DNA from: Siphlonurus alternatus
Taxonomy: Eukaryota; Arthropoda; Insecta; Ephemeroptera; Siphlonuridae
Assembly: GCA_949825025.1 (NCBI GenBank)
Contig: OX463779.1
Span: 27,680,539 to 27,744,538 of the forward strand
Reading direction: 5' to 3'
Length of the DNA: 64,000 nucleotides
Under the pieces are notes generated by a model that did no database searches, was not told the DNA's origin, and saw nothing but the letters and a program-made list of their open reading frames with translations. A program made the translations under genes and the position numbers. Every line of letters starts with the position of its first letter. Positions within the stretch are counted from its first letter, which is position 1. Of the stretch, positions 18,331 to 30,700 are shown in pieces.

Positions 18331-21300
18331 ATTGGAGCTGCGAGGAAGTGCCAGCCTCATTTCACCGATGCCAGTACTCAGCAACCAGTTGGAGGGACCA
18401 ACCTTATTTCACTCAAGGGAGGCTGCTGTCTATAACAGTTCTGGCTCAAGGAAGGTTAGAGTTTTACTTTGATTAAAACGAGTCGTACATATTTATGCAA
18501 GATTATTCTTCATTGAGGTTAGGGGTGTAAACTCTTTTCCCGCACTACTCTCTGTTTTTTATTATTAATTTAATTTTGTTGTTTTTGTTTGTCCATTTAA
18601 TTGGTAGTGAAATTATGTAGAGAAATGAGATTATGCATAAGAATGATTGAGTTCAAGTTTGTAATGAAAGATTAATTAATTTTTACATTATTACAAATCT
18701 TTGTTTACGTGTGGATTCAACTGCGCGCGGCGGATATCTTGAAAATAAATATTAAGGATCTTATGGATGCCGCCATTCGGTCTTGACTGTCTGGAGCTTG
18801 GCGTCATAGAGTCTACAGGTTTTCTAAGATCTGTTAGACTGTATTTAACAGATATAAATCTTCCATTATATTCTTAATTAAGTTGCTAAAGTTATAATTT
18901 GTATGTGTGCTTGCCACTTTTTAAAATTAATATTAAGCTGGACTCTTTCTGAAAATATGAAGAAACTGCTATCACAAAAAACAAAGACTTTACTTTATTG
19001 TAGGGTAGTGCCACAAGATTGTTGGGTTGCCTGCTTACAGGATAACGTCCTGATGTTTACCTCCCATGCTTTCCACTCCTGAAGAGCAACTGTACGCTTA
19101 AAAGCATGGTGGGAAAAAAAAATGGAAAGATTAGAAAAATTGACTTTGGGTGTCTTCCGTATTAGGTTCAGAACGTTCAGAACATTTGAGAGATTACGAA
19201 TTGACTCTGAACAAAAACATTGACTTCAGTCAGAACATTAAATAACGGAACACTTACAGAACATTATTTTTCGCGGTAATACGCATCAGTTTAAAAAAAT
19301 ACGAAAAAGAGAAAACTGTTCACTGTTTTCAGAAATTTTAACATAAAACTCTTGTAACAGTTATTGATCACCAATTAAGCAAAGATATACCTCGAATTAA
19401 GCAATCATAACGTAGGTCGCACAGGTTTGTTACGTACTTTTCAAATTTCCCCCAAAAAATTGTGATCAGCTGACTCTAGTTCTGATAGTTCGGAGGAAAT
19501 GTTTGCAACACTCGGAACCTCTTTTTTGACGTCAGCTGACTCACTTCGGGTAGCCTCGGAAATGCTTCTGAACATTCAGAACTTAATTTCGGAACCCCAA
19601 ATTGAAGGTTCCGAACATTCAGAACTTAATACGGAAGACACCCTTTGTTGCCAGGTACATTTTTTTTAAGGACATAAAAATGTAGCTGGTGTGTTCTTTA
19701 TAAACTCGCCGATGGTATGGAAACGATATAATTGTAATAATGGACAACATACATGAAAAAATTTTATTGCAGAAATGAATAGATGGTACGAAATTATGCT
19801 ACTCTGAATTTTTTCAGATTTTTTTGAAACCCGGAACTATTTTTAAATAATTATTGAAAGTCCTGTGATTTCAGTTGGCACCCCTGCAGCCTTAATAAAA
19901 AGGATAGAGACTGGACGCCTATTGACGCCTCCAGGGGGCGTGGCCGCACTTTCAATAATTATTTAAAAATAGTTCTGGGTTTCAAAAAAATGTAAAAGAA
20001 TTCAGAGTGGCATAATTTGGTACCCTCTATTCATTTCTGCAATAAAAAAATTTCATGTATGTTGTCCATTGCAGTCTATAATTTGTAATTAATTCTTTCC
20101 TACATTTTCTATATATTTTTTTTTTCAATGCTTTTAAGCGTACGGTTGCTCTGCAGGAGGGAAATGGAGGGGAGGTAAACATCAGAACGTTATCCTGTAA
20201 GCAGGCAACCCAAAAATCTCGTGGTGCTACCCTATACAGTATAAAGGCTGTTGAAGAAAATCTTATGATCTTGACTCCACTTAATTAAATGTCCTGATAA
20301 TTTGAATGAATGCTAGTTAAAAATTATTATCAGTGCATGAAAATTCAGTAATCCTAAGATAAAAGTTACCAGCTGTAAAAGGATAGGCTTATCTGAGTTT
20401 GTAAGAGTTCAAATATTTTTCTTTTCTTAGAACTACAGAATCAACTCAATTAAGGAATAGTTAAAAAAAACATACCGTAATTTACCTTAATCCTTTCCCC
20501 ATTATAGATGATGGAATAATGGGCAGCAATTTTTTTTTTATTTATTTTAACCTACCTGCTTGTTTTTCACAGACAAACTAATGTATTCACCAAGATTGTA
20601 GCTAATGTTGTCAAGAAAGCATCATAATAATAAGATTTTCACATGCTGACTGCTCTATCCGTAAAGCATTTCTGTGGACCTTGATTGTTGTCATACCTTT
20701 CATGCTATGTACTTAAAAATGCATACAAACATTTCTTATTTTTAGAGATCAATTGGAGAAATCGAGGACTTAGGAACTGCCACAGTTGGGGAGAGCTCAG
20801 GCAAGATGATGGAACCCAAGTTCTTCCCTCGGAAAGAATCTGAGGACTATGACGACACAGAACTCAATGCCACGCATAAAGCTTATATTGTTCCTAGGTA
20901 ATGAAATTAACCGACCTCTCCTCTTCCCTAGTATGGAGTATCGACCTCAAAATTTTTTTATAGCAGAAATGGATAGAGGATGAAAAGTTATGTAAATCTG
21001 ATTTTTTTTTTCAGATTTTTTAGGGACCGGGAAGTATTGTTAAAAAGTTTTGGCGAGGTCAGGTTCGAATCCACGTCCCTTTCGGGTCCTATCTTTTATT
21101 AAGAGAGGCGGCAAGAGGCGGGATTCTGCACTTTCAATATTAAAAAATAGTTGCCGGGCTCTAAAAAATCTGAAAAAAATCAGAGTAGCATAACTTTGCA
21201 CCCTCTATCCATTTCTGCAATAAAAAAAATTGAGGTCGTTACTCCATTATAAATTGGCAAAATTGTGTATAAGATTGTAAGATTATATTGCTGGAAACAC

Positions 21301-21393
21301 AGCTTTTTCCAGGTGAAGATCACTGGTTCCTTTTTCAAAGTTTTACTTACTTGCTAATTGCTTTCAATCCTAGTTTACTGCATGGAAAATTCC

Positions 21394-21440
<47 letters not shown>

Positions 21441-24400
21441 ACAAACAAACAAACAAACAAACAAACAAACAAACAAAAAAACAAACAAACAAACAAACAA
21501 ACAAACAAACAAAAAACAAAACAAAACAAACAAAACAAACAAAACAAACAAACAAACAAAACAAACAAAACAAACAAAATAAACAAATAAACAAATAAAT
21601 TAAAGAAAATGTGAAAAATGTTTTAGAATGATGAACAGCTGAAATGGCAGTAATTTTACCTGAGATAGTGCAAAAGTTTCGTTTTTCTCTTTTTATGTCA
21701 CTACAAAAAAGTTTGCTAAACAACAACAACATGCAGGCGTCATCCCGCATGGATGGAGGGAAGCATGGTTAACTCCCATTTATAAGGGTGCTAAATGTGA
21801 AGCAAAAAATTATCGACCGGTCAGTTTGACCTCGGTGGTTTCCAAAGTTATGGAAAAAGTAATTGTTCGGTTTATGATGAGAGAGCTAGAGAACCAAAAG
21901 TTCTTTAGCATAAGGCAACACGGATTTAGAAAACATTATTCTTGTGATACCCAGCTATTGGGTTTTGTGCAGCAACTAGCAGATTGCTTAGACAGTAAAG
22001 GGGAAATGCGTGCGGTTTTTCTGGACTTTGAGAAGGCTTTTGATAAGGTTTCGCATAGCATCGTGATAGATAAATTAAGGAGGAAGTGTATGCTTGATGA
22101 ATGCTTGGTTGACTTGATACAGGATTTTCTAAGGGATAGGGTTCAAAGAGTGAAGATTGGATCAACTTTTTCGGATGAGATTAGGGTGGCCTCAGGAGTT
22201 CCGCAGGGGAGCGTCCTCAGACCAATCTTGTTTTTTATTTTTATTGAAGATTTGCCGGAGGGAGTAGATTCTTTAATGAGGTTGTTTGCTGATGATAGTG
22301 TTTTGTATAGGAAAATAGTAAATGAGGAAGATAAGAGGAAGCTGCAAGAAGATCTAGACACTGTAGGTAGGTGGGTGGACAAAAATGTTATGAGTCTTAA
22401 TGTTGGCAAATGTTCGGTAGTTAATTTCAGTAGGAAAAGAGTAAAAGAAGAAGTAGTATACCTAATGAGAGGAGAGGTACTTAGGGAGGACGATTAATAT
22501 AAATACCTTGGGGTGGTTCTTCAGAGAGAGCTGAATTGGAATGAACATATTAGGTATGTAACGTCAAAGGGAAGGAGAAATTTGGAGTTCGTTATGAGAA
22601 ATCTGAAAGGGGCGACTGTATTTGTCAGAGACAAGGCCTATAAGACCTTTGTGAGACCAATACTGGAGTATACATGTAGTGTGTGGGATCCGTATAGGCA
22701 GATTGGAAAGAAGGAGTTGGAAAAGGTTCAGACGAGGGCTGCTAGAAGAGTTATGGGTAGAATGAGAAAATGGAGATTAGTTGCAGATGACAAAAAGGTG
22801 TGGAAGGATTATGAAAGCGTGTCGAAAATGATTCAGACTTTGGAGTGGGAGCCACTCGAGGAAAGGAGAAGATACAACCGATTAGGAAATTTGTTTAAAG
22901 TTAACAGGGAGATGGCAGGTTGGAGCGAGTTTAGTGACTAAAGGTAGATATATTGGGAGGGGGGATCATCGGTGGAAGCTGGAGTTCAGGGGTAGTGGAA
23001 GTGATGTGGGAAAGTACTCGTTCATAAACCGAACAGTGAGGAAGTGGAACTCCCTGCCGTCCGAGGTGGTGGGGGCGGAGAGTTACGGGGGATTTAAGAG
23101 TGCGTTGAGCACTATATTGCGAGCCACCGTGGTTTAGCCACATTTGCCGCAGATCGTTAAATCTAATCTAAATCTATACAACAAAAAATAATAATAAAAA
23201 AACTTGTCTATTGATATATTATATACTGTATATAATATATGTCTCTTATTAAACACAAAAAGTGTACATATTGAATAAACCAACATATAGAAAGAAAACA
23301 GCTAATAATAATAATATGATATAAATTATAAATGCATAAATAAAGTAACTGTCACCTGATAAATATTTTATATTTTTCCAGTCATTCGGGTGATAGAGCA
23401 TCAGTTTTGTTTGACTACATGGTGGATAAAAATAGGAAGGATTTTTTATATAAAGTACCAAAGTTGCCTTTAAATTAACATCAAATAATTCGTCATTACC
23501 TTTTATTTTAAATTTTCCATTCTTTAATTACTAATATGTAGACAAATCTGTGTTGCATATTCATAACTGCAAGTTCCTCAATGATCCTCAATGATATAGA
23601 TAATTGTATTCTGTCTTTGACAGCAAACTCAGGTGTTTTTTTCTTGTTACATTGTTTTTTCTAATGTTCCAGCACTCCAAATAAATCAGAACAACAAAAG
23701 ATGAGAGACTACTCTGCCCGTCGTGACGGCCTTGGACCCAGTCTTAAAGGACGCTGTACCAATATGATTCCTGAAAAAAATAAAATTGAAAACTTTATCA
23801 AGGGGGTTCATTCAAATAAGTTTTATGGAGAAAATCAAAATAGTGTGAGATATACACCTTATAAGAATCCTGCCAATAAACATCTCACACCTTTTCAGGT
23901 TAAAAAGCCAAGTCTGTTAACGTTTAGTACTGGGAGAAAGTCTCTAGGTATGAACAGCCGTGTCTTATCTCAGATGCCACTTCACCAAAATACGACTATT
24001 GCTCAAAAAAGACTCTTTTCTCAAGAAGATAATGATGATAAGTTTGAAATCTCGCCATGCAAACTGCAGCCTCTAGATTTAAAGTTTTCAAGTGTGAGGA
24101 ATGAAGGAATATATGACACAGAGACCACTTCTTCAAGAGCTTCTAGTACAAGCTACAGTAACCAAACTCTGGAAGCTCACAAAATTGGGTAAGGACTGTA
24201 AACACATTGTATCATACATTACAGTGTATACAAAGTGTACATATTTACTACAAATAGCCATGCTATTTTTTTATTTTTCGAAATGCACTCTACTGTATAC
24301 AGTACAATGTAGTTATTATTTTTACTTAACGGCATATTTTTAAGTTTTTAAGCAAAACATTTGACTGATCACATTTTGTTACAAATTTATTTATTGGTTA

Positions 24401-24667
24401 AAGCAAAGTGACTTGAAGATAGCTTTTGATCATTTTTGCTGCTGCCATTTCCATGCATCTTTTTTAAATAAACAGTCATGTCTGACACACGTCTAGAAAA
24501 TTTGACGCTGCATTGTGAACCCTGCTTTAGGCTCAAAGTTAAATGATGCGTGCATCAAATTTAAAATTTGCTTTAAAATTTGGAGACCAACAAGAAATTG
24601 TATTTTTCTTTGATATTATCAAGTAACTAAACTTTAAGAATTTCAGTGACTTATTTAAGTATTCCAT

Positions 24668-24706
<39 letters not shown>

Positions 24707-27700
24707 TCCACATTAAATACTAACTGGTGGCTAGTTCATGTACAGTATATACTGCCCATGATTCTACAGTGATACAGTGATACTCTGTTTAAAACGAAGC
24801 TTAAAGATGTACTTATTAAGAAAGAATTCTATTCAGTTAAAATGTTTTTTTGCAAATAAACTGTCAGAACAGTGTCTTCAAGATGGTTAAAAAATTTGTT
24901 ATAGGGATATAAGACATTCCTTATGTTGATGGTAAACTTTATTGTGTATTTTTTGCTTAATATGTTTGTGACGTGATCAATGTTGTATTGTACAACCAGC
25001 ATCGAAATAAAATTATTATTATTATTCTATTCATTAGACTTTGGATTTAAACTCGGTCATTCAATTTTCCCATCTCCCTTTAAGCATGTTTTATTTTTTT
25101 ACTACAATAATGCTCATTCGATTGTTTCAGCTTCAAGAACCTAGGCAACACTTGCTACATGAACTCGTCAGTGCAGAGCCTACTTGGTCTTGGACCCTTC
25201 TGCTCTGATGTTGAAGAAGAATTGAGCATGATGAGCATCCACCTGTCACCCCTGCAGGCTCTCCTCAGGTTCATCAAGCAAGGGAACGAGGAAAAGGCTT
25301 TGGGAGCCCTTAAGATGATGAGGCACAATTTCATCAATTTCATAGATAAGAGCTTCAATGGTGATAAGCAGCAGGATGCTAGCGAGTTCCTCAACAAGCT
25401 CCTTGGACAAATCAGTGAAGATATAATAATAACAAATAAGAAATCTTTTAATGTTTCGTCAGATGAATCTTCAAATTTAATTGAAAAAAATTTTGAAGTT
25501 ATAACCATTGAAAAAAACACTTGTAAATCGTAAGTCAAAATACTTAATTTGAGGATTAGTTTGGGAAATATTTAAAAAAAAAATGTATTTTTTATGTGGT
25601 CAGCGTCATGTTTAAAATGGTTAGTGAACATTATAATAAATAGAGACAATGACTATTGTTAAGTTCACATGACGTAGATGACGTAGGTTAGATCTAACCT
25701 TTTGTGTGTTCTATAATGGATACTGCTTTTGTAACTGAGAGGCTTTAATTACTTTCTCTCATATCTCTTTCTGCAGTTTCTGTTTGTCATCACTTTTTTC
25801 TGGTATATATCAAGGTTGGCTTTATACAGGTTAAGCCTCCGATTTGACAAATGTTAACGGGCTTAACCAATCAGATTCAAGTATTCCAGGACCCATCGTG
25901 CCGCGAAACTTTGAATGCGCCCATGATGCAATGCTATTTTTGAATTTTCGGGGTGCAATGGGTCCTGGAAATAGTGGAAAAATGACGCACGAAATACGCA
26001 CGTGGCTTAACCTGTATAAAGCCAACCTTGGTATATATCACACTGTGTCATTATGATAGTCAAAAATGTAATTTTGTAGTCTTTCAAGAGTTTTTTCGTT
26101 TTTTGGCATTCTGTGCATGAATCGTGTATAAAATTGAACCTTTTTTTGGGTGTTCTTTTTTTTTTTTTTTTTTTTCACGTCCCAAAAATTTCAAGGGTAA
26201 AGTTTGTTCTGTCCCAAAGTACATAAGTCCTAAAACTCTTAAAAATTTTAGACCATTGTCCAAGCTTTGATGTTTATTGCAGGTGTGAAAAAGCCCGTAC
26301 TGAGACACAAAAACACCTGCTGCTGTACCTGTCACTGCCCACTGGGACAGAGGAGGCCGTGGAGGCCCTCGAGGGAGTCCCGGTGTCCCCCGGACGACCC
26401 ACCAGCCGCCCCTCCGTGCAGGCCCTGCTGGAGGAAGTGTTGGGCCCACACCGAACCAAGTGCTCCCACTGTGAAGGAGAGGAGGGTGCTCGAGACACTA
26501 AGCTTGCCGCACTGCCCAGGTGAACCACTCTCAATTTTTTTGTGAACATAAATTAAAATTGTTTACTAATTTTAGGGTTCATACTTAATCATTTTTGAAT
26601 CTTCTTGAACCAACTGACTGATTTGCAGGGTGCTGATCCTGCAGCTCAAAAGATACAACAACAACTCTGATAAGATCATGACGCCAATAAAAATATCCCC
26701 GTACCTTGAACTTGACAAATTTGTGATGGATGACTGCTCTCTGCCTAAGCCTGCTCCTCCACGGTAAGAGTCAAGATATATACTGTATAATATACTTGGT
26801 GTACAAATTTCGGGTGACCTAATATAGAATGTTCAATAGAATGTTCATTGTGAGGCAGTTAGAGCAAAGACATAGATCTAAATTGCTGGGTTTTATCAGC
26901 AGAAACCTCCAAGGATGTACACCGAGGGTTAAAAGATTGGCATATCTCACTCTTGTTAGACCTATTTTGACTTATGGTGCCCCAGCCTGGCACCCCACTA
27001 ATCAATACAACATTGATAACTTCCAATAAATTCAAAATAGAGCTCTGAAGTTCATATATGTTAAATCTGTTCCCTCTCTTCAGCAAACCAAAATTCCACC
27101 TGTTGATATGCAATTTCTGTATTGTGATCTTTCTTTTTTTAACAGCTGTTTAACTGGTCATACTAATATTGATGTTTTGCATGATGTTCGTTATGGCAAC
27201 TCTGTTAGAGGGCTGGAGGGAATCCCAAGGCTCATACTCCCTAAACCACGAACAACCGCGTACAAACATGGGTTTAAATATCATTCAGTGTCTATAGTTG
27301 GAATGCTGCCCCTGCCCACATCAAGACCCTTGTACCCTTGAATAGTTTCAATCAAATGTGTAATTCATACTTGATGGGTTTGTGCAGTGCATGAAGAATA
27401 TGAGACTTATTTTGTGACAATTTTTTTTATGCCATGTTTTTATTTTAGGAAATTTTATATATTAATTAGTAAAAGGATATTTTTTACCACTCTTATGTGC
27501 ATTGGTGCTTCTTATAGTGCCTTGTAAAATATCCTATTTCACTATTTCATTTTTTTTTTTTTATTATTTTTCTCTATTATTTTTGTTTATGTAATATGTA
27601 TATATATTTGGTGAAATTAAAAATAAATAGTATTTTTGTGACCCCTTCGCCGTTATATTAGTATTATTAGTGCAGTACTAACATATTTTTTTAAAACTTT

Positions 27701-30700
27701 ATTCATACATCTAATATGATCTAATTACTGTACAGTATTTTCTTTTGGCAGAAAAACACGGTGTTTGCATGACTAAATGATCCCCATGCAATTGTTCCCC
27801 ATATAATAGTGCTCTATTATATACCAAAATAAATGTACATCCCTTTCTTCTCGAATTTCTATGAAATGAATTACATACATTTTATTTTCCTTGACAGGTC
27901 AAGAGAAGTGGCTAGCCAAACTGAACCTCTGGCAGCAAAGGTATCAAAAAATAATGTTGAAGACATGTCTGAACTAGAGGTGAGCCACAAAAGTCAGGAG
28001 GCATGAAATTTATAAAACAGTTGATGTTTAACATACTGTAATAGACCACTTGCAAAACTATGTTTTAGCAAAACGTAAACAAACTCATTCACCCAGGTAT
28101 TGTTGGTTGTTGATTATGTGTATTTTTTTGCCAATACATTGGACCTTATGGGAAATTTACGATTTTCACATACAGATTTCAATGCATTACATACGTATAA
28201 TTTTAAAAATAAATATATCACCGGAATCTGCAGTTCTTGGCCATTTATAATATTGAAAATTGCATTGGAAGACTGTTTCTTTATTTCAATATAGTAAATT
28301 TATTATGATACCAAATCAGCCAATTGCATGGGGTAAGATACGTAACCAAGCAAGCTTCAGATTGTTTATTATTGCAACAGTTAAAATCAACAAACTGGAG
28401 TTTGCCTAGTTACGTATCTTACCCCATGCAATTTGCTGATTTGGTGTCATACTAAATTTACTATATTGAAATAAAGAAACCATCTTCCAATAAAATTTTC
28501 AATATTATAAATGGCCAAGAACTGCAGATTCCGGTGATATATTTATTTTTAAAATCATACGCATGTCACGTATTGAAATCTGTATGTGAAAAACGTGAAT
28601 TTCCCATAAGGTCCAATGTATTGGAAAAAAAATACACATTATCAACAACCAACAATACCTGGGTGAATGAGTTTGTTTACGTTTTGCTAAAACATAGTTT
28701 TGCAAGTGGTCTATTAGGTTCCTGCATATCATTTTTTTATTAGCTCAATCAAAAGAGGGTGTTGAAAAATACTGCTTTATGTGAATTTTATGCAATTTTT
28801 TTTTAATACTGCATTATACCTAAAATGGAAATTAAAAGAGGTCACGTGACCTAGAGGCGCCTTCCGCAACGCCTATGACGTCATTATTCTTTGGTTTAGC
28901 TATATAACACTTGTAAGTAAACAATTATTGCATCGTTGCTTGTTTATTAAAAATTATTTTTGTTTCCATAGCTATGTGGTTGTTTACAAGCATTATATAG
29001 TTGAACCAAAGAATGTAATGACCACATAGGTGCTGCGGACGAAGCCTCTAGGTCACGTGACTTCTTTTAATCTCTATTTTAGGTATGATGTAGTGCTAAA
29101 AAAATCACATAAAATTCATGTGTATTTTTTCAACATCTTCTTTTAATTGAGCTATTTAAAAATTACATACAGGAACCTAATTATAAAGTAGATTAATACA
29201 TAATATCAGTGTGGTTTTTCTTGCTATAAGAGTCGAATGAGTCACTTTCCAATGCTATCTAGATATGAGGTACATATTTTAGAGTGAAAATTTACTTGCA
29301 TGTAGGGGTGGGGAAATGAAAATAAAAAAACAGATATGATATAGAGAGGGGAGTTATAGTCATTTTATATTGCTAATAGCTTTAAAACTGCCAAATCAAA
29401 GATTTCATTCAGGTAGCATATAAATATGGTCCAAAGTTTGTTGGAGGAGCCAGAAGTAGGACCAGATTGCTTGATGCTATAACCCCACACTCAAACATTG
29501 CTCACCTGCCAGTCTGCTACAGTTTTTAGCATGACCAAGATGTTGCATACATTTACAAACAGACACAGCTACTCTTCTCATTTGTTAAAATTACAATCCC
29601 AGAATTCTCTAACGTACAAAACTTAAATCATAATAGTCTGGATTCTTACTGTTGTGTTTTGTTGTTAGCGGGTCATGCAGCTGAGCAAAGAGCAACAGGA
29701 GAGAGAGCAGGAGGAGGAGGAGCGAGAGCTGCAGGAGGTTCTGAGGCAGAGCTTGCTGGAGAACAGCGACCTTGAGAACCTCAGCAAAGATGATGTAAGC
29801 CACCCTCGTTTTTTTTCTCACTAGACATTGAAATAGGAGATGTTAGTGAGTGATGAATCTACTTGTGTGCTGCAGGTACGCAGGATCTGGGCTCCCCCTG
29901 CAAACGTGTGCCACCTTTACCGACTGGTCAGCATCATCCTGCACTCTGGAGGTGGCTCAGGCTCAGGTACATAATTGCAGAATTTTTATTCTTCTGCCAG
30001 GATTGCATTGATGTAGTTAAAAAAGGGATAAAAGTTCACCAAGTCATTTTGAGAAGGGAACATGAACTTTGTTGATATGGCAAATTATTATTGGCAAAGT
30101 GGTTAAAAAAGTTGAACTATTATAACTATTTTTTTTAAAAAGATTGTAATCTAATTTTGCCACTTCATAAAATATAAAAATGAACTACACCTATCTTAAC
30201 TAAATTTCCTGCGTTCTGCCACAGGCCACTATGTTGCGCAGGTGTACCGAAGTGACGCAAAAGCCTGGTTCCACTATAGTGACCGAAATGTCTACGAGAT
30301 GAAACCTAATGAACCTCTGGGGATGAGGAGCCAAAAAAACTGTTATCTCCTCTTTTACATGCACAGGTAATTATCTAGCCTCGTTACTTTCAAGAAACAT
30401 AAAACTTTTGACAAAATATGTAGTTTGCAAGTGCTAACTCTATTACCCCTGTTTTTTTAATCAAGATATGGATTGAAAATTAACTCTTTGACGTGATGAT
30501 GACGTCATCAGCCAACAGCCAGAAAAAGATTGACTCTTTGACGACATAAAGTCAAGTTCCAATCTCTAATGGTAGTAAATACATACTTCATACATACGGA
30601 AGTTGATATAATCAGGTGAAAGAAAATAAATTAAATTATTTCTACCTATTTTTGTCAAAAGTTTATGCTTCTTTAAATAAATTATGTGTAGTGTGTCATC

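Larger units (their letters stand above)
19001..20234. mobile_element. Outer foldback G, with two foldbacks nested inside
   Basis: In the first listed USP37 intron. Left arm (19001-19130) starts TAGGGTAGTGCCACAAGATT and includes GTTGCCTGCTTACAGGATAA and ACGCTTAAAAGC; the right arm (20115-20234) is its complement. Between the arms sit element H (19148-19643) and family F copy 2 (19739-20070). Confidence 0.8.

Noticed and set aside
21060..21090. GGTTCGAATCC, a tRNA B-box-like word
   Set aside because: It lies inside the centre of a family F foldback, with no A box or cloverleaf around it.
21347..21750. Long Phe/Leu/Val/Cys-rich minus-strand frames
   Set aside because: They are translations of the AAAT/AAAC microsatellite.
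28100..28294. Similar translated frames in both family D copies (LDLMGNLRFSHTDFN)
   Set aside because: They come from homologous palindromic arms, appear on both strands and have no continuous coding structure; repeat homology explains the likeness.
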